From: Pratylenchus scribneri
Lineage: Eukaryota > Nematoda > Chromadorea > Rhabditida > Pratylenchidae
Direction of reading: 5' to 3'
Assembly (NCBI GenBank): GCA_030063045.1
Contig: JAQSEB010000038.1
Location: 1-64,000, forward strand
DNA: 64,000 nt
Program-made: the position numbers and the translations under genes
Shown: piece after piece, positions 24,427 to 35,888 of the stretch
Layout: each line of letters starts with the position of its first letter
How positions within the stretch are numbered: the stretch's first letter is position 1
The notes under the pieces: generated by a model
Told to the model about the DNA's origin: nothing
Seen by the model: the letters and a program-made list of their open reading frames with translations, nothing else
Database searches by the model: none

Positions 24427-24903
24427 ATGGGATTAACTCAATAATTGAGAGCAGCAGAGATTGATTAATTATTTTATATATTAAAATTATTATTTCAAAA
24501 TTTTTCTATTAAATATTAGTTTTTGCACAAAGGTGAAAAGATAAGAGAACCCGATGAAAAAATAAAATTTGTATAGAAATTGAATTAAATTAGAAAAAAA
24601 AATAACAAATCAAAAATTCCCAAAAAATTTTAAAATCAAAAATTCTAAAAAAAATTTAAAAATCAAAATCTCAAAAAAAAATTTTAAAGATCGAAATTTC
24701 TCAATAATTTTTTAAATCAAAAATTCTCAAAAGAATTTAAAAATCAAAAATTCTCAAAAAAATTCTAAAAATCAAAAATTCTCAAAAAGATTTAAAAAAT
24801 CAAAATTTCACAATAATTTTTTAAATCAAAAATATAAAAAATTTTAGAAATACACAAAAAATTTTATATTCATCCTTCGCAGAATATTGGGAGAACCAGC
24901 TGA
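24427..24903 (+). CDS. 158-aa open frame from ATG, with repeat-encoded part
   Basis: ATG at 24427, TGA at 24901-24903. The N-terminus reads MGLTQQLRAAEIDQLFYILK and then HKGEKIREPDEKIKFVQKL. From about codon 55 to 138 it is encoded by the diverged tandem repeat at 24600-24845, giving repeated KNQKFSKK-type blocks. The ATG with a mixed-composition N-terminus is the most credible part. The repeat may instead be an interrupting sequence between coding pieces. Confidence 0.33.
24600..24845. repeat. Diverged tandem repeat, unit about 27-30 bp
   Basis: About nine irregular copies of an ATCAAAAATTCTCAAAAAAA-like unit followed by a T-run and A-run. Copies differ in the length of the A and T runs and by single changes (ATTCTC, ATTTCTC, ATTTCAC). 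No TGA occurs in any frame here, so all plus frames stay open across it. Confidence 0.8.
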
Positions 24904-25798
24904 AAAGTTTTATGCGGAAATAGAGAGTAAATTCGGTATATAACGAAATTCGATGTATGAATATTCGAAAAATCATCCATAAAATTAAATAGCTAGGAAT
25001 TGTTCTGTCAAAAAATAGCGTCTAAATCCATTTGAGGAAATTCAACTAGCTCATCTACGCAGCTTTATCCGAACAAATATTGAGAAATACAAATTATAAT
25101 AAATAACGAACGAATAGAGGATAAATATCTTAAAATCAAACATAAAGTAATTTATGCCTGGAGATTTTACCTAATTTTAAAATAAAGAGTTATATTCTAA
25201 ATTAAAATGTCTATTGATATATTCTTATTTTAAATTTAATTATTTGAATTAATATATTAAAAAAAATAATTGTATATTAGTAATAAATACATAAGTATTT
25301 TAAACTTATATTATGATTCAAGGTCAAATAAAAAAGCAAATTTATATTAAAAATTTTTAAAGAAAATTGAATGAGAGAACCCAAAAGTTTCAATTAAAAA
25401 AAATAAGCGGATTGATTGATGAAAGATTTTTTGAGCTTAAATAATAAGAATAAATTAAAATAAAAAATAATAACTAAATTATGATAAAAATAAATCATTA
25501 AAGATAATATCGACATTAAAAAATTGTACGATGGAGTGTGTGCAAACATAAATCATAAAACAAACTTTTTTAAATACAATAAATCAAATATCGAGTAAAA
25601 AAATTAAATTTAGAAAATTATGTTTAAAGAATTTTTAAATTTTTGCAGCTTCCACATCACTTGCCATCGATTGATTTATAAATTTAAAATTTAACAATTC
25701 AATCGGAAGATAAAAAAATTAATTAAATAATTCAATAATATTCCAAATTAACTAAATATACAAACTTTTAAAAATATTTAGAAAATAAAAAATTTTGA
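24846..25798 (+). CDS. Long open frame with good codon-position bias
   Basis: The frame runs from TGA at 24581 through the repeat to TGA at 25796-25798; coding is credible from about 24846. It reads LRRILGEPAEKFYAEIESKF and NPFEEIQLAHLRSFIRTNIE, later KKISGLIDERFFELK and LQLPHHLPSIDLQIQNL. GC by codon position over 24893-25096 is about 40/29/24%. In that stretch three TAA and one TAG stand where Gln would, and the other two plus frames either contain TGA or have GC-rich third positions. It follows 24427-24903 in the +1 register. No domain recognised. Confidence 0.42.
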
Positions 25799-25926
25799 AT
25801 TAAGTTCATAAAAAAAGTTTATTAATTTAAATTATCAAAATAATTTACTTTCTACTATGGTCAAGAGCGTCTTATCTTAAAAATAAATTAAAAATATAAA
25901 AAAAACAGATCAAATGATTCTAATGA

Positions 25927-26937
25927 ACTTCATATTTGAGTGTCAAAATTTTTTTATTGAAATTTATTGATTATAAATTTTTATTTATTTAATAAAAGGA
26001 AAATTTGTTATATAATTAATATTTAAAATAATTTCTATAATTAAAAATATTTTTTTCTATAATTTAATTTTTGAATTCAAATCACGATTGTGAATATTGT
26101 AATTCTAATGCAGAAGAAGGACATGACCATTGGAATAAATTAGCAAAACTAATCTTAAACATAAAAATATTTATAACTAGATATGAAGAAGATCCAAAGG
26201 ATTTTTTTCATTATGTTTAGGAATTACTTATGAATAATGTATTCTAAATAAGAGCGAAAAAAAATAATATTAAAATCGATAAAATTTAATAATTTCAATA
26301 TAACAAAAATGTAAATTTTAAAACTTCAATTCATATTTCTAATCAAAGAGCAGGTATATTTCGTATGAAAATTAATTAAATTAAATAAATTAAGAAAAAT
26401 AATATAATTCTTCAAAATTACTATAAATTTAGAAATTTCATTAAATAAATTTAATGCAGGATAAAGTGCAAAATTTTACTTTATTTTGAATAAAAGTTTC
26501 TTCTCAATTCTTTATGGAAAATTGAAAATATATATACAGAAAAACATTAAAAATAAAATTTAGAAAAATTAATATTTTAATAAAATTAAGTTAAAAACCA
26601 ATTATGTTAAAATTATAAACTGTACTTGCATGCTTAAAAAAGAAATTATGTAAAAAATTCATAAGAAAATCTCAAGAATATAAAAAAAATTGAGGATTTG
26701 GAGGAAACAAATATAAAATATTAAATATATTAAAATTTTTTTTATCTATAAAATATATATAATTTATTGATGAAAATAATTCGTTATCCAATATAAATAT
26801 TAATTTTTTTGTTTAAAAAATATGATTTAATAATTAAATTGTAAATTCTAAATTTTCTGACAATAAAAGAAAATTAACGAACAAATAAATTTAAATGTAT
26901 ATAATTAGATTAATATATAAAAAATATTTGTCCGTGA
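25927..26937 (+). CDS. 337-codon open frame, best-supported N-half
   Basis: Open from TGA at 25924 to TGA at 26935-26937. The credible part starts at 26071: NSNHDCEYCNSNAEEGHDHW, then KDFFHYV followed by TAG (Gln) and ELLMNN. GC by codon position over 26071-26260 is about 37/21/17%, a typical AT-rich coding pattern, and 49 codons there lack any stop. A second island in the same frame (26630-26715) reads NSQENLKNIKKIEDLEETN. A pair of Cys (CEYC) is present but no full zinc-binding motif. Confidence 0.42.
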
Positions 26938-27976
26938 TGACCTTAAATTAATGGAAGTAATTCAATAATTAAAATATATTATTAATTTAAATAACAATAA
27001 AATAAAAGCAGAAAGGATCGAAATTCTCAATTTTAAAATAAGAAATTATCATAATTTGTAAGTTATTAATTATTGTATTAATTAATAAAAAAATAACTCT
27101 CTTGATATTTTATGGTATTAATTTTAAAAGATTTGAAAAGAAAAGATATATTTTTTAGAAAATTAATTAATAGAAATTTTTCTTCTATTTAATTTAAATT
27201 AAATAAAAATTTATCTGATTCTGTGTCCGTTGGCCAGGGTCCAATTCTCTCATTTACTTTACCCATATTCAAAATTATTGAATGAATTTAGATAGAAATT
27301 GTCCGAAATAACATTAAACTATAAAATTTTAAATTTAATTAATGATAAAAAATAATGTGATGTTTCTTTATTAGAAATATTCTTTTTATCAAAGAAAATT
27401 TCATTTCCTAAAAACTCATCAAATTAATCAGTTTTCCGTTTTTCGATTCAAATTATAGGGATAAATTAATATTTTCATTTAATATGTTTTTAAAAATTAC
27501 AAGATATTATAGCGTAAAATTATTCTAAGAAATTTTTTATTCCACAAAGATAACAATAATAGATTACTTATATGAATTAAATTAAAAAATCATTTTAATA
27601 ATTTTTTTAAAATTAATATTTAAATTTTCATTAAACAAAGATTAATATTTTATTTTTTAATATAATTTTTAATTACATTTAATATTGTAAATAAATTCTG
27701 TTAAAAATTATATTTTAAAATAATTATCAATTATTTAACATTAATTTTATTCATTAATATAAAAATATCTTATAATTTGAAAATGCAATTTTAAATATTT
27801 CAAATATAATAAAAATATAACAGAGGATGATTTAAATTATCAATTTTAAAAATTTAAAAATACATTAGCTTATAAAAATTTTATATTATTAATTGTTTAT
27901 TTCATAAAAAATAAATCGTTATTATATTAAGATTGAACAATTTTCTAAATTTATAATAATGATATTTAATGAATGA
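26861..27976 (+). CDS. One frame split by TGA at 27134
   Basis: The first part (26861-27136) reads FVRDDLKLMEVIQQLKYII and NKIKAERIEILNFKIRNYH. After TGA at 27134-27136 the same register stays open to TGA at 27974-27976. That part contains VQFSHLLYPYSKLLNEFRQ and LINDKKQCDVSLLEIFFLS. The downstream half beyond about 27550 is AT-rich and doubtful. Whether TGA separates two frames or is read through is unknown. Confidence 0.3.
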
Positions 27977-28250
27977 TTTAATTTATAATAAAAATATTTA
28001 CTAACATATATTAATAAAAAATTGAAAAAAATAAAAAATTATTCTGTAGGAATTCACAAGCAATCCATTATTTTTATAAATTTTTTCATAAATTATCATT
28101 TAAAATAAAAAATATAGAAAATTATTTAGTTATTGGAAATAAATTTAGTAATTATTAATTGAATAATTTATTTAAAAATATTATATTGAATCAGTAATAT
28201 TGAAATATTTAATTAATATTATAATTCAAACCTTATTACGAATGATTAAA

Positions 28251-28628
28251 GACATAAAAAGCATCAAATTATTCGGCTATATTGTCATACATTATCAATA
28301 CAGAAATGATAAAAGGAAAAATTATGGTTGGGACCTATAATATATTCAGTCCAAAATAATTGAGTTGAACAAAGTAATTTAAAAAGTAATATATTAAGAA
28401 TTATTTGATCTAATAATTCAATTTTAAAATTTTTAATATTAAATTTTTAAATTAAAATAATAAATATTGTTTAAATTTTTAATTATCAAAATAAATTTAT
28501 TTTTTTTTAATTTTTTGAAAAAAAATCTTTAAAATTTAAAGTTGCAATATCAAACAGTAATGGATTATAGAATAACGGAAAATTGTACATTTAATTAATC
28601 TAGCACCACTACAAATATGATAAGATGA
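28251..28628 (+). CDS. 126-codon open frame, hypothetical
   Basis: The frame begins KDIKSIKLFGYIVIHYQYRN and ends VMDYRITENCTFNQSSTTT before a TGA at 28626-28628. The GC-richer ends are separated by AT-rich sequence that reads as Leu/Ile/Gln/Phe repeats. Third-position GC in the first 43 codons is about 35%, higher than ideal. Family unknown. Confidence 0.27.
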
Positions 28629-28752
28629 AATTGCGGCTACTGTAATTAATAATCGAAAATTTAAATTAAAAAAATATTTAAATATAATTTACTTAAAAGC
28701 ACATCTCGTCATATATTGCTAAAGCTATTGAACAATAATTTATGGGATTGAT
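28624..28752 (+). CDS. 43-codon frame free of all stops
   Basis: It reads DEIAATVINNRKFKLKKIFK and ends LLKLLNNNLWD before TGA. GC by codon position is about 29/21/17% and no TAA, TAG or TGA occurs inside. An overlapping frame (to about 28800) reads ISSYIAKAIEQQFMGLILAV with one TAA as Gln. The two cannot both be coding over the shared 120 bp. Confidence 0.32.
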
Positions 28753-28881
28753 TCTCGCTGTGATTAGACTTTTGAAATATTTGCAACTTAATGAATAAAA
28801 ATGAATTTAATCTTTTTAATAAAAAATGTCAAATAATTTAAACGAAATAATATAATTTTATTGAGAAAAAATAGAAAAAAA

Positions 28882-29247
28882 ATGATATCTGAAAATTAAA
28901 TTAATTAAAAAGTATTGTTTGATGAACATCGCATTATCAAATGTAATTTTTATAATTATATAGGAAAAACAAAAAAGAAAAATTTAAAAAATTTTAAATT
29001 TTTATTGGATATTGATGAAAGTAGAATTTATCTAGATGATGGGCTGAAAAGTCTATATTTTATAAAAATAATAAAATTAGAATATATTTTATTATTGAGG
29101 GTAATTAAAAAATAAATAAATTTTAAATAAATTTTTTAACGAATTAATGAAAATTAAAATGAGCGATGCCGCAATTAGTTTAGAGTAAACGATAATGTTA
29201 TGCAAATATTCACGTAAAAATAGATTTAAAAATTTAGCGAATATTGA
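28882..29247 (+). CDS. 121-aa open frame from ATG to TGA, hypothetical
   Basis: ATG at 28882, TGA at 29245-29247. It reads MISENQINQKVLFDEHRII, and 66 of its codons (28915-29112) contain no stop of any code. GC by position in that stretch is about 24/14/12%, normal for an AT-rich gene. It continues FLLDIDESRIYLDDGLKSLY. After TAA (Gln) it crosses a GC patch at 29160-29215 reading NENQNERCRNQFRVNDNV. The patch is also open in another frame from an ATG (MSDAAISLE...). Family unknown. Confidence 0.38.
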
Positions 29248-29413
29248 GTATTTATTTATTTTAGCTATGTTGATAAATTGATAAAAAATGTATATTAAAT
29301 TAATTTTTTATTTTTAATTATAACAAAATAAAATTTTATTTCATATAAATTATGGACCATGATAAAATTTAAATTGTATATCGAATTATTGTTAAAATTA
29401 TACTAAAATAAAT

Positions 29414-29660
29414 TCAATTATTGAAATAATAATAATGGAATTTAATAAATTCATCTTGATATAGCGACTTTATGAATTTTTGTGTTAAAATTGAAGACAT
29501 GCTATTTATACAGATACAAATAAATAATTTTTTAAAAATAAATATATATATAAACTTTAAACATAAATATGATATGACGGTTATAATGCTATGCCAAAGG
29601 GCTAACTTATTTATAAATATCATAAAAATTTTGAAAAGCAATGAATTAATAATAAATTAA
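29414..29660. other. Two opposed standard-code frames over one stretch
   Basis: Plus 29472-29660 (62 codons, MNFCVKIEDMLFIQIQINNF start) and minus 29414-29641 (75 codons, hydrophobic) share the same bases. The plus frame continues through TAA codons to a TGA near 29707. Composition does not clearly favour either. At most one is real. Confidence 0.25.
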
Positions 29661-29784
29661 TAATATTAATAATATAATAGAGTTATAATATGGGTGAAAT
29701 TAAATTGAAATAGGAAATAAATAAAATATTACAATTATTCATATGGATTTGCCGACTTTATCATAAAAGATTGCAAATTTATAT

Positions 29785-30033
29785 TTATCTAAAAATAAAG
29801 AGATAAAAAATTATGTTTAAAAATGAATTTAATTGAAAATAAAATAAAAAAATTAATTTATTATTATTTACTAAAATAATAAATTTTATTGAAGAAAAAT
29901 CATATGAATTAACAAAAAAGAGCTGAGTAATTTTGGATAAATTTAAATGTTTATAATAAAATTTTAAATCAAATTTTTTATAAATTAAAATCAAACTAAT
30001 ATTGCATTGGTAAAGGAGTATTTGTTTAATCAA
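29785..30033 (-). CDS. 82-codon standard-code frame, hydrophobic
   Basis: The minus frame starts at an ATG at 30033 and reads MIKQILLYQCNISLILIYKK, then LSKITQLFFVNSYDFSSIKF. No stop of any type lies inside. GC by position is about 18/12/14%, close to background. The Ile/Leu/Phe content would suit a membrane protein but is also what random AT-rich DNA gives. Confidence 0.25.
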   Translation of the reverse strand: MIKQILLYQCNISLILIYKKFDLKFYYKHLNLSKITQLFFVNSYDFSSIKFIILVNNNKLIFLFYFQLNSFLNIIFYLFIFR

Positions 30034-30186
30034 TTATAAATTAAATTTTTATAACAAATAAAATATATATTTTTAATTTTCGAATTAAAGAAAATTATAA
30101 TTACAAAAATTAATTAGATATAAAATTTTTTAGTTTTACAAATTGTATAATAATGTTGAATAGAATCAAATTTCAAAAATTCTTGA

Positions 30187-30396
30187 AATAATTTCTAATT
30201 GAAAATAAATGAAGCACAATAACGAGCTCCTCCGATACAACCACTGGCTTATTCATATGAAGATGGGGGTTCAACTGTTTTGGATTCACCATTGTTATAA
30301 AAGATTTTTTAATTTTTAACTTAAATGTTTACAAATAAATATTAAATGATATTTTATGTAAAAAATACAATAATAATTTTTATATATTTATTATGA
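30187..30396 (+). CDS. Segment with strong coding signature and internal TAA
   Basis: The frame runs from TGA at 30184 to TGA at 30394-30396. Over 30211-30303 it reads EAQQRAPPIQPLAYSYEDGG and then STVLDSPLLQKIFQFL, with GC by position about 58/45/19%. The second Gln of EAQQ is a TAA and another TAA follows PLL. This is one of the clearest codon-position signals in the window. The alternative frames here are GC-rich at the third position. In the standard code only 22 codons from CCTCCG would be open. Family not recognised. Confidence 0.45.
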
Positions 30397-31228
30397 AAAA
30401 AACGGTAATTTAATTTAAGAATTCAGATTTTATTAAATTTTAATTTAATTATATCAAATAATATATTTTAAAGATTGAATGAAACATTTCAAATAAAAAA
30501 ATTTATTAAGATAATTATTAGCAGATTTGTGTTAATTCTATTATAAGTATATAAAATATTTTTATAATGACAATAAAATTGAATAATTTTAATAAATTTT
30601 AGCAAAATAATAAATGTATTTTCAAAATACTTGCCATTTAAAAGACAATTTAAATAATAAAAAAAAATTAGAAAATTCAAAGTAAAAAATTTTTTGAAAA
30701 ACAAAAGTTTTTAATAATAATTTGAGTGCAATTTTAATGAATAATAACTCTCAAAAACTAGTAATAATATTTCAACACAAAGAAAATTTATATAATCAAT
30801 ATAAAAAATAATTAAAAATTTTAAAAATGAAGATTATAAAAAGAGAAGAAATTTTATATATTTTTACGTCTTGAGCAAATTGTGTTAAGGCACATTTATT
30901 TTGTAGTTTTTATATTTAAATTTTTTTAAATATAAAGAAATTAATATAATGATTAAAATATTCAAATATTCGAGAAATATTATTCATGATGAATTAAAAC
31001 AATTTATTTCTATAAATTTTTGATTTAAAAATAAAAATTAATTATAAAAATATTTTTATATTAAAAAAGGAAAGTTTAATTTTTAAAAAAATATAATAGG
31101 AATGATTATACCTTTGTAAATGTCTTCGATCTTCGATAAATTCAACAAATAAGAAAAAAATGATTAACAATTTTTCTTATTTTTTTATAATTTAACTAAT
31201 TATCCATAAAAATGTAATTTCAATAAAA

Positions 31229-31714
31229 ACTTGTGAAATTTAGGTTGATAAAGAATGGTCAAAACATAGAATTGCTTGGTTATATTGGTAATTTAAATAA
31301 AAAAATGAAATTATAAATATTTTTATTAGTTGTTCATTATGAAGAGAAAATAAATGGGACGAAATCGAATTACTGAATAATTATAAAAGAATTTAGAAAA
31401 ATTTATAAATTTGCTTAAATAAATCCAATGAAAATATTAAAAATTATTTTAATTATACTTGCAAGAATTATTTTTAAAGATTGAATTACAATTAACCAAC
31501 CTTGAAATAAATGGAAATTTAACTAATTTAAAAAAAAATTATAAAAAATTTAAATTTATCTCTACAAACGGATCTGGGATTAAGAGCATTCTATAAAATA
31601 TTACTTTAGAAAATATACCTATTTAAACATATTTTTCTCAAATTTTAACACATATTCATCTCATATAAGGTCGATTTTCCCTTTCCGAAAATAAAATATT
31701 TAACCAGATTGTGA
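31229..31714 (+). CDS. One frame with internal TGA at 31340
   Basis: The first part (31229-31342) reads VDKEWSKHRIAWLYW and KNEIINIFISCSL; apart from TGG and TAG its third positions are almost all A or T. After TGA the same register reads ENKWDEIELLNNYKRIQKN, then LNYNQPTLKQMEI and SLQTDLGLRAFYKILLQKI, and ends at TGA 31712-31714. An ATG overlapping the first TGA starts another short frame (MKRKQMGRNRITEQLQKNLE). Whether the TGA is a stop is unclear. No domain recognised. Confidence 0.38.
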
Positions 31715-32665
31715 ATTTCAATTTTAAATTATATTTTCCAATTAAAAAATAAATTAAAAAAATGAAAGAAATGGGTAGAATATAATTTTTATATTTTTTA
31801 TATTGTTTTTAAAAACAAAAATAAAAATAAAATATGATGATAAAAATTTTATGATTAATTTTTAAAATTTTTAAAAAATTTAAACAATGACAGATTATAC
31901 ACTGATAAAAAATCGTATGCGCAATAAAAATAACTTTATAATTTTATTAATATAATATTTTATAATATTTCATTTTAAAGAAATTTAATATATTTTTTTA
32001 AAAAATAAATAAAAGAATTTTATTGGTTAAATATTTTATTTATTTATAAATAAAAATACATGAAAAATTAAATAAAATTTTAAAATCAAATTAATTTTCA
32101 TAAAATTTTTAATATCTTAAGTTTGACAAATAAATTTATTCCAATTTGTGATTAAAATCAAGTTTTCTATTAGAATTAATGATTATAATTCAATTTCTAC
32201 TTATTTTTTATGATATTTTTTCTAAAAAAATAAAAATTAATTTATATATATTTTCTAAAATTTTTAGATATTATTCTAACTGTTTTGGATATTTCTTTTT
32301 TATTATTTATTTCTTTATTCTACTATAATTAAAATTTCTTAAAAATAAAATATACAAATGAAAATAAAAATTAAATAACTAATAATATATATTAAAAAAA
32401 TTTTAAATAAATTATTTATAAAATTTTTATAAAATTAATTTGTAATCTAAATCGTATTTAATTGAAATAAGGTACGAAACAAATAATTAAAAAATCATAA
32501 AATGGAATATTTCACAATATAATTCAATTATAATCTCAAATTTGAAGGAATATTCTTCAAATTCTCTCGAAACAACAATTAATAAAAATAAATGATACGC
32601 ATAAATTATAGTCATAAAAATATTATATTTATACATGGAAATAAATTTAAAAATAATTAATTAAT

Positions 32666-33190
32666 ATGAAATTTGAATTGATATTATCTAATAGGATCTT
32701 ACCAAAAAAACTTTAATTAAAAATAATTTTAAAGAATTTTTTTGACATATTTGAGTTATATTCTACTCCAAATTTTATTTCATTTTTCCCATAAAAAAGT
32801 GAAAAAATTATCGATTTTTTTGCCATATTTATGGTAAAATTCAAAAATTTTATTTAAACAAAAAAATTTTATGCCAATCAAATGCCAAAAATCAATCACC
32901 TCCTACAAAAATTCAATGTTTATATTTCATTGAATTCAGAGTCTATAGCATCAGTATAATTTTAAAAAACTTCGTATTTTATTAAAATAAAGATACACAC
33001 ATACCTTAGCAAATAATAAATTTATTTTTTTTGTTAAAAATTTTATCATTAATAACTTTTCAATAATTTTAATCAATTTCAGCAAAAATCTTAACATATT
33101 TTTATTGGTATTTGGCTCATTATTAATTTCAGAATGAATTCTCCTAAAGCAATTAGCTTTCGGTTATTTTCTAGAGGCTAGATATTATGA
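32666..33190 (+). CDS. 174-aa open frame from ATG to TGA, hypothetical
   Basis: ATG at 32666 after TTAATT, TGA at 33188-33190. It reads MKFELILSNRILPKKLQLKI, then FDIFELYSTPNFISFFPQK, later MPKINHLLQKFNVYISLNSE and near the end MNSPKAISFRLFSRGQIL. About a dozen TAA/TAG codons are read as Gln. The same frame holds across several separate GC-richer patches (32760, 32880, 33130), which is some support. GC by position over 32872-32955 is about 39/25/29%. Family unknown. Confidence 0.4.
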
Positions 33191-33370
33191 TCCTGATATT
33201 TGTAAAAAAAAATAAAAGAAATTAATAATTAATTCATAATTTAATAAAAAAATATTAAGAAATAAATATAATGAAACAAAAATAATAATTTGGACAACAA
33301 GGAATGAGTACGAATTAATCAGAAAATAAAATAAATTTAGTAAATTAAATTTCTTCGGATCAATGGCCAA
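33185..33370 (-). CDS. 62-codon standard-code frame, hydrophobic
   Basis: The minus frame starts at a TTG at 33370 and reads AIDPKKFNLLNLFYFLINS followed by Ile/Phe-rich sequence. It contains no stop codon. It lies head to head with the plus frame that starts at 33363. It could be a divergent gene or simply a by-product of the purine-rich plus strand. Confidence 0.22.
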   Translation of the reverse strand: MAIDPKKFNLLNLFYFLINSYSFLVVQIIIFVSLYLFLNIFLLNYELIINFFYFFLQISGS

Positions 33371-33599
33371 TTATAATCATTTCAATAACAATAAGACCAA
33401 CGCTTATCCAGAAAGCAAGAAAGATCACATATGTTTCGGAAAATGCTAGACAAAATTTTCAACTTATAAACATATTAATGACCTAAGATCAATATAAATA
33501 TCAATATAGAAATTTATTAAAATATTATTATAAAATAAATTTTCATTTCTAAATGAAATTTAAATAATTCTAAAATAAATTATTTTTAAATTATTTTGA
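33363..33599 (+). CDS. 78-aa open frame from ATG to TGA, two Cys
   Basis: ATG at 33363, TGA at 33597-33599. It reads MANYNHFNNNKTNAYPESKK, then DHICFGKCQTKFSTYKHIND. The DHICFGKC with following His is reminiscent of a metal-binding turn but no complete pattern is present. TAG after GKC and TAA/TAG further on would be Gln. The second half is AT-rich. Family unknown. Confidence 0.38.
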
Positions 33600-33736
33600 T
33601 AAAAATATTCAAAAATATTTCTTATAGTATCGAGTTTTATTATTCGACAGAAAATAAAAATAAAAATGAAAAATTTTTTCATCAAAATTGATAAAAAATG
33701 AAATTAATTGTTGAAAGGTTAACAATCATATATTGA

Positions 33737-34363
33737 TACAATCCATAAAATATTTTTAAAATTTATGAAGCTGATACAGTTACTGATTGCTATGAATTTA
33801 TTGATCAATACATCTACCAAAATAAATGGTATGAATATTTTAAAAAAATCTAGAATTTTAAAACATAATAAATACATTTTAATATAAATCCAAAAATAAT
33901 AAAATTCGATCTCCATCGCCAGTCAAAATAACACCTGGAATTTGGCAACCGTTCAAGTCTTACTATGATTATAAAAATTTAAATTTTAAGTAAATTTGAT
34001 GGAATTTTTTTAAAAAAATAAATATTAATAGCATAAAAGACAGATTTTAATAATTATATATATATATAAATAAATTATAAATTCTAAGATAATAAATATA
34101 TATTTTTATTAAAGAAGAATGAATAAAAATTTATTTAAAAAATAATTTCAATTAAAAGAGAAATATTTTATATTTAAAAAAATTTATTTATTTAAAAATT
34201 ATTTAGAATAAAATAAATTAAAAAATAGAGAAATCAATTATTTTATTGTAAGACGGCCATATATGTCGTATTGATAATGGGAAGTTTCAAGAAAAAGGTT
34301 ATAAATTTATGGATAAATTGGTAACCGATGAAAGCCGACAGCAGATTTTGCTATCGGACATGA
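33737..34363 (+). CDS. 208-codon open frame, hypothetical
   Basis: Open from TGA at 33734 to TGA at 34361-34363. It reads FKIYEADTVTDCYEFIDQY and NKWYEYFKKIQNFK, then INPKIIKFDLHRQS and HLEFGNRSSLTMIIKIQILS. GC by position over the first 67 codons is about 34/21/24%. The last 45 codons cross the GC island at 34250-34363. An overlapping frame there is free of all stops and reads CRIDNGKFQEKGYKFMDKL. The island's true frame is therefore unsure. No motif recognised. Confidence 0.38.
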
Positions 34364-35094
34364 CTACATGAGCAATTATTCTCATATATTGAAAGAAAAT
34401 TTGCTAAAAAAATAATTAATAAAATTTTAATAAAAATTATAATTTTAATTTTAAATTTACAATTTAAAATACATATATTTTCTTTAAAAATTATTTTTTT
34501 ATGAAACAATTAAAAAATTGAAATTTTATAAAATATATAAAAATTATGAAAAATTAAATTTCAACATAAAATTGATAATGTTAATGAATTATTCTGCTTT
34601 TTTTTAATTAAATTAAAACTGAAATTTGAATATCCATGGAAACTAGCAACAATTTTCCGAAAAATAATAATCGTTGACATTTATTTTTAATTTTAAAAAA
34701 TAGTATTAATTTTAAGCAAAGAACTAATATTAATTTATTCCGAAACTTTTATGAAAATACAAATTTGAGAATTAAATTTTATATATAATAATACAATCAT
34801 TAATATATAAAAAACCAAAAGATTATTTTTAGGCAAATAACAAAAAAGTTTAATCGATATTTTTTGAATATTTTGTATATTAATAAAAAGACACTTTCAT
34901 TTTGAGCAATGCTTTAACTAAGCATAAAAAATTTAGTCCCTTTTTAAATATATCGCAAAAATTATTGTCATATACTGAAAAAAATAAAAATTTAAAAAAA
35001 ATAAAAAGCCGAAAAATAATAAAAATAAATATTTATTTAAAAAAGATTATAAAAATTAAATAATTAAAATTTTTTTAATCGAAATAATTACTTC

Positions 35095-35550
35095 AGTATG
35101 CAATATAGATGTTGTTTACATAAAAGATAATCAACAATGTGTATGGTGGATGTCTATAACGTCAACTATTTCAATGATTTGGTTCGCTAATATTTTCAAT
35201 TAAAGCAAATAGAATTCAACTTGTTTAGCCAAGCTGAAATAATCGAAAAATTTAATAACATCTATGATCAAAAATTCTTATGGATTATTATCTGATATTA
35301 TTAATTAGAAAAAAATAAAACAATATATTTTATTGAAATTTAAACATTATTTTTTAAACCAAGAAACGGGAATAAATATATATGCCGGCTGGAGGGAAAA
35401 ATAAGCACAACGAAATAAATCAGAAAAGAAATTTTTAATTTCAAATAGAACATTACAATTAATAAGATACAAGTAATCGAATTGAATGTTCCATAAAAAA
35501 ATTTAAATTACGATTGCGGAATTTACACAATGATTTTCGCAATATTGTGA
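35095..35550 (+). pseudogene. Degenerate Ulp1/SENP-like cysteine protease (C48) relic
   Basis: One register reads MVDVYNVNYFNDLVRQYFQL, then QKFLWIII, a TGA at about 35293, then YYQLEKNKTIYFIEI, and ends VIELNVPQKNLNYDCGIYTM. The Ulp1/SENP family has His-Trp, an Asp about 16-17 residues later and a Gln...Asp-Cys-Gly signature about 70 residues after the Trp. Here Trp to Cys is 78 residues and Trp to the Asp position is 18. The Cys with DCGIY is kept, but His is Leu and Asp is Glu, so it would be inactive. The Q of VPQ is a TAA. An overlapping +1 frame (35099-35484) is also open. Match is by motif and spacing only. Confidence 0.33.
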
Positions 35551-35623
35551 AAATTATATCATTTTTATTTTTGATAAAAAATTAGTAAATAAAGGAATTT
35601 TATTAAAAAATAAATTTATAAAA

Positions 35624-35851
35624 ATGAACATTTGCAAATGCTTTTAAAATCAATAATCTCCTAAAAGTCATCGAAAATTTGCGAATGTGTTTATCAATAT
35701 CGTATATAGAAAAGCTTCTATATTATATATGGATATCAAAATATTTTAATATTTTTTAATTTTTTTAAATTTAATTTTCAAGGGAAAGCAAAACTAATTC
35801 CTCAAGCACATGGTTGTCGTAGAGAGTCCAAATTAAAATTGGTATTGTTGA
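35624..35851 (+). CDS. 75-aa open frame from ATG to TGA, hypothetical
   Basis: ATG at 35624, TGA at 35849-35851. It reads MNICKCFQNQQSPKSHRKFA, then YMDIKIFQYFLIFLNLIFKG and ends HMVVVESPNQNWYC. It starts 74 bp after the protease-like relic ends and sits just before the 35889 frame. TAA codons are read as Gln. Family unknown. Confidence 0.33.
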
Positions 35852-35888
35852 ATTAATAAATTAAAATTAAAATTTATAAAAAAATTAA

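Noticed and set aside
24600..24845. CRISPR-like array
   Set aside because: The unit is short, AT-only, irregular and without unique spacers; it is a diverged minisatellite.
30489..30704. 71-codon minus frame (and similar AT-rich frames at 4062, 4318, 20375, 20950, 22750)
   Set aside because: All are Ile/Phe/Leu/Asn-rich with no GC-richer core and are expected by chance.
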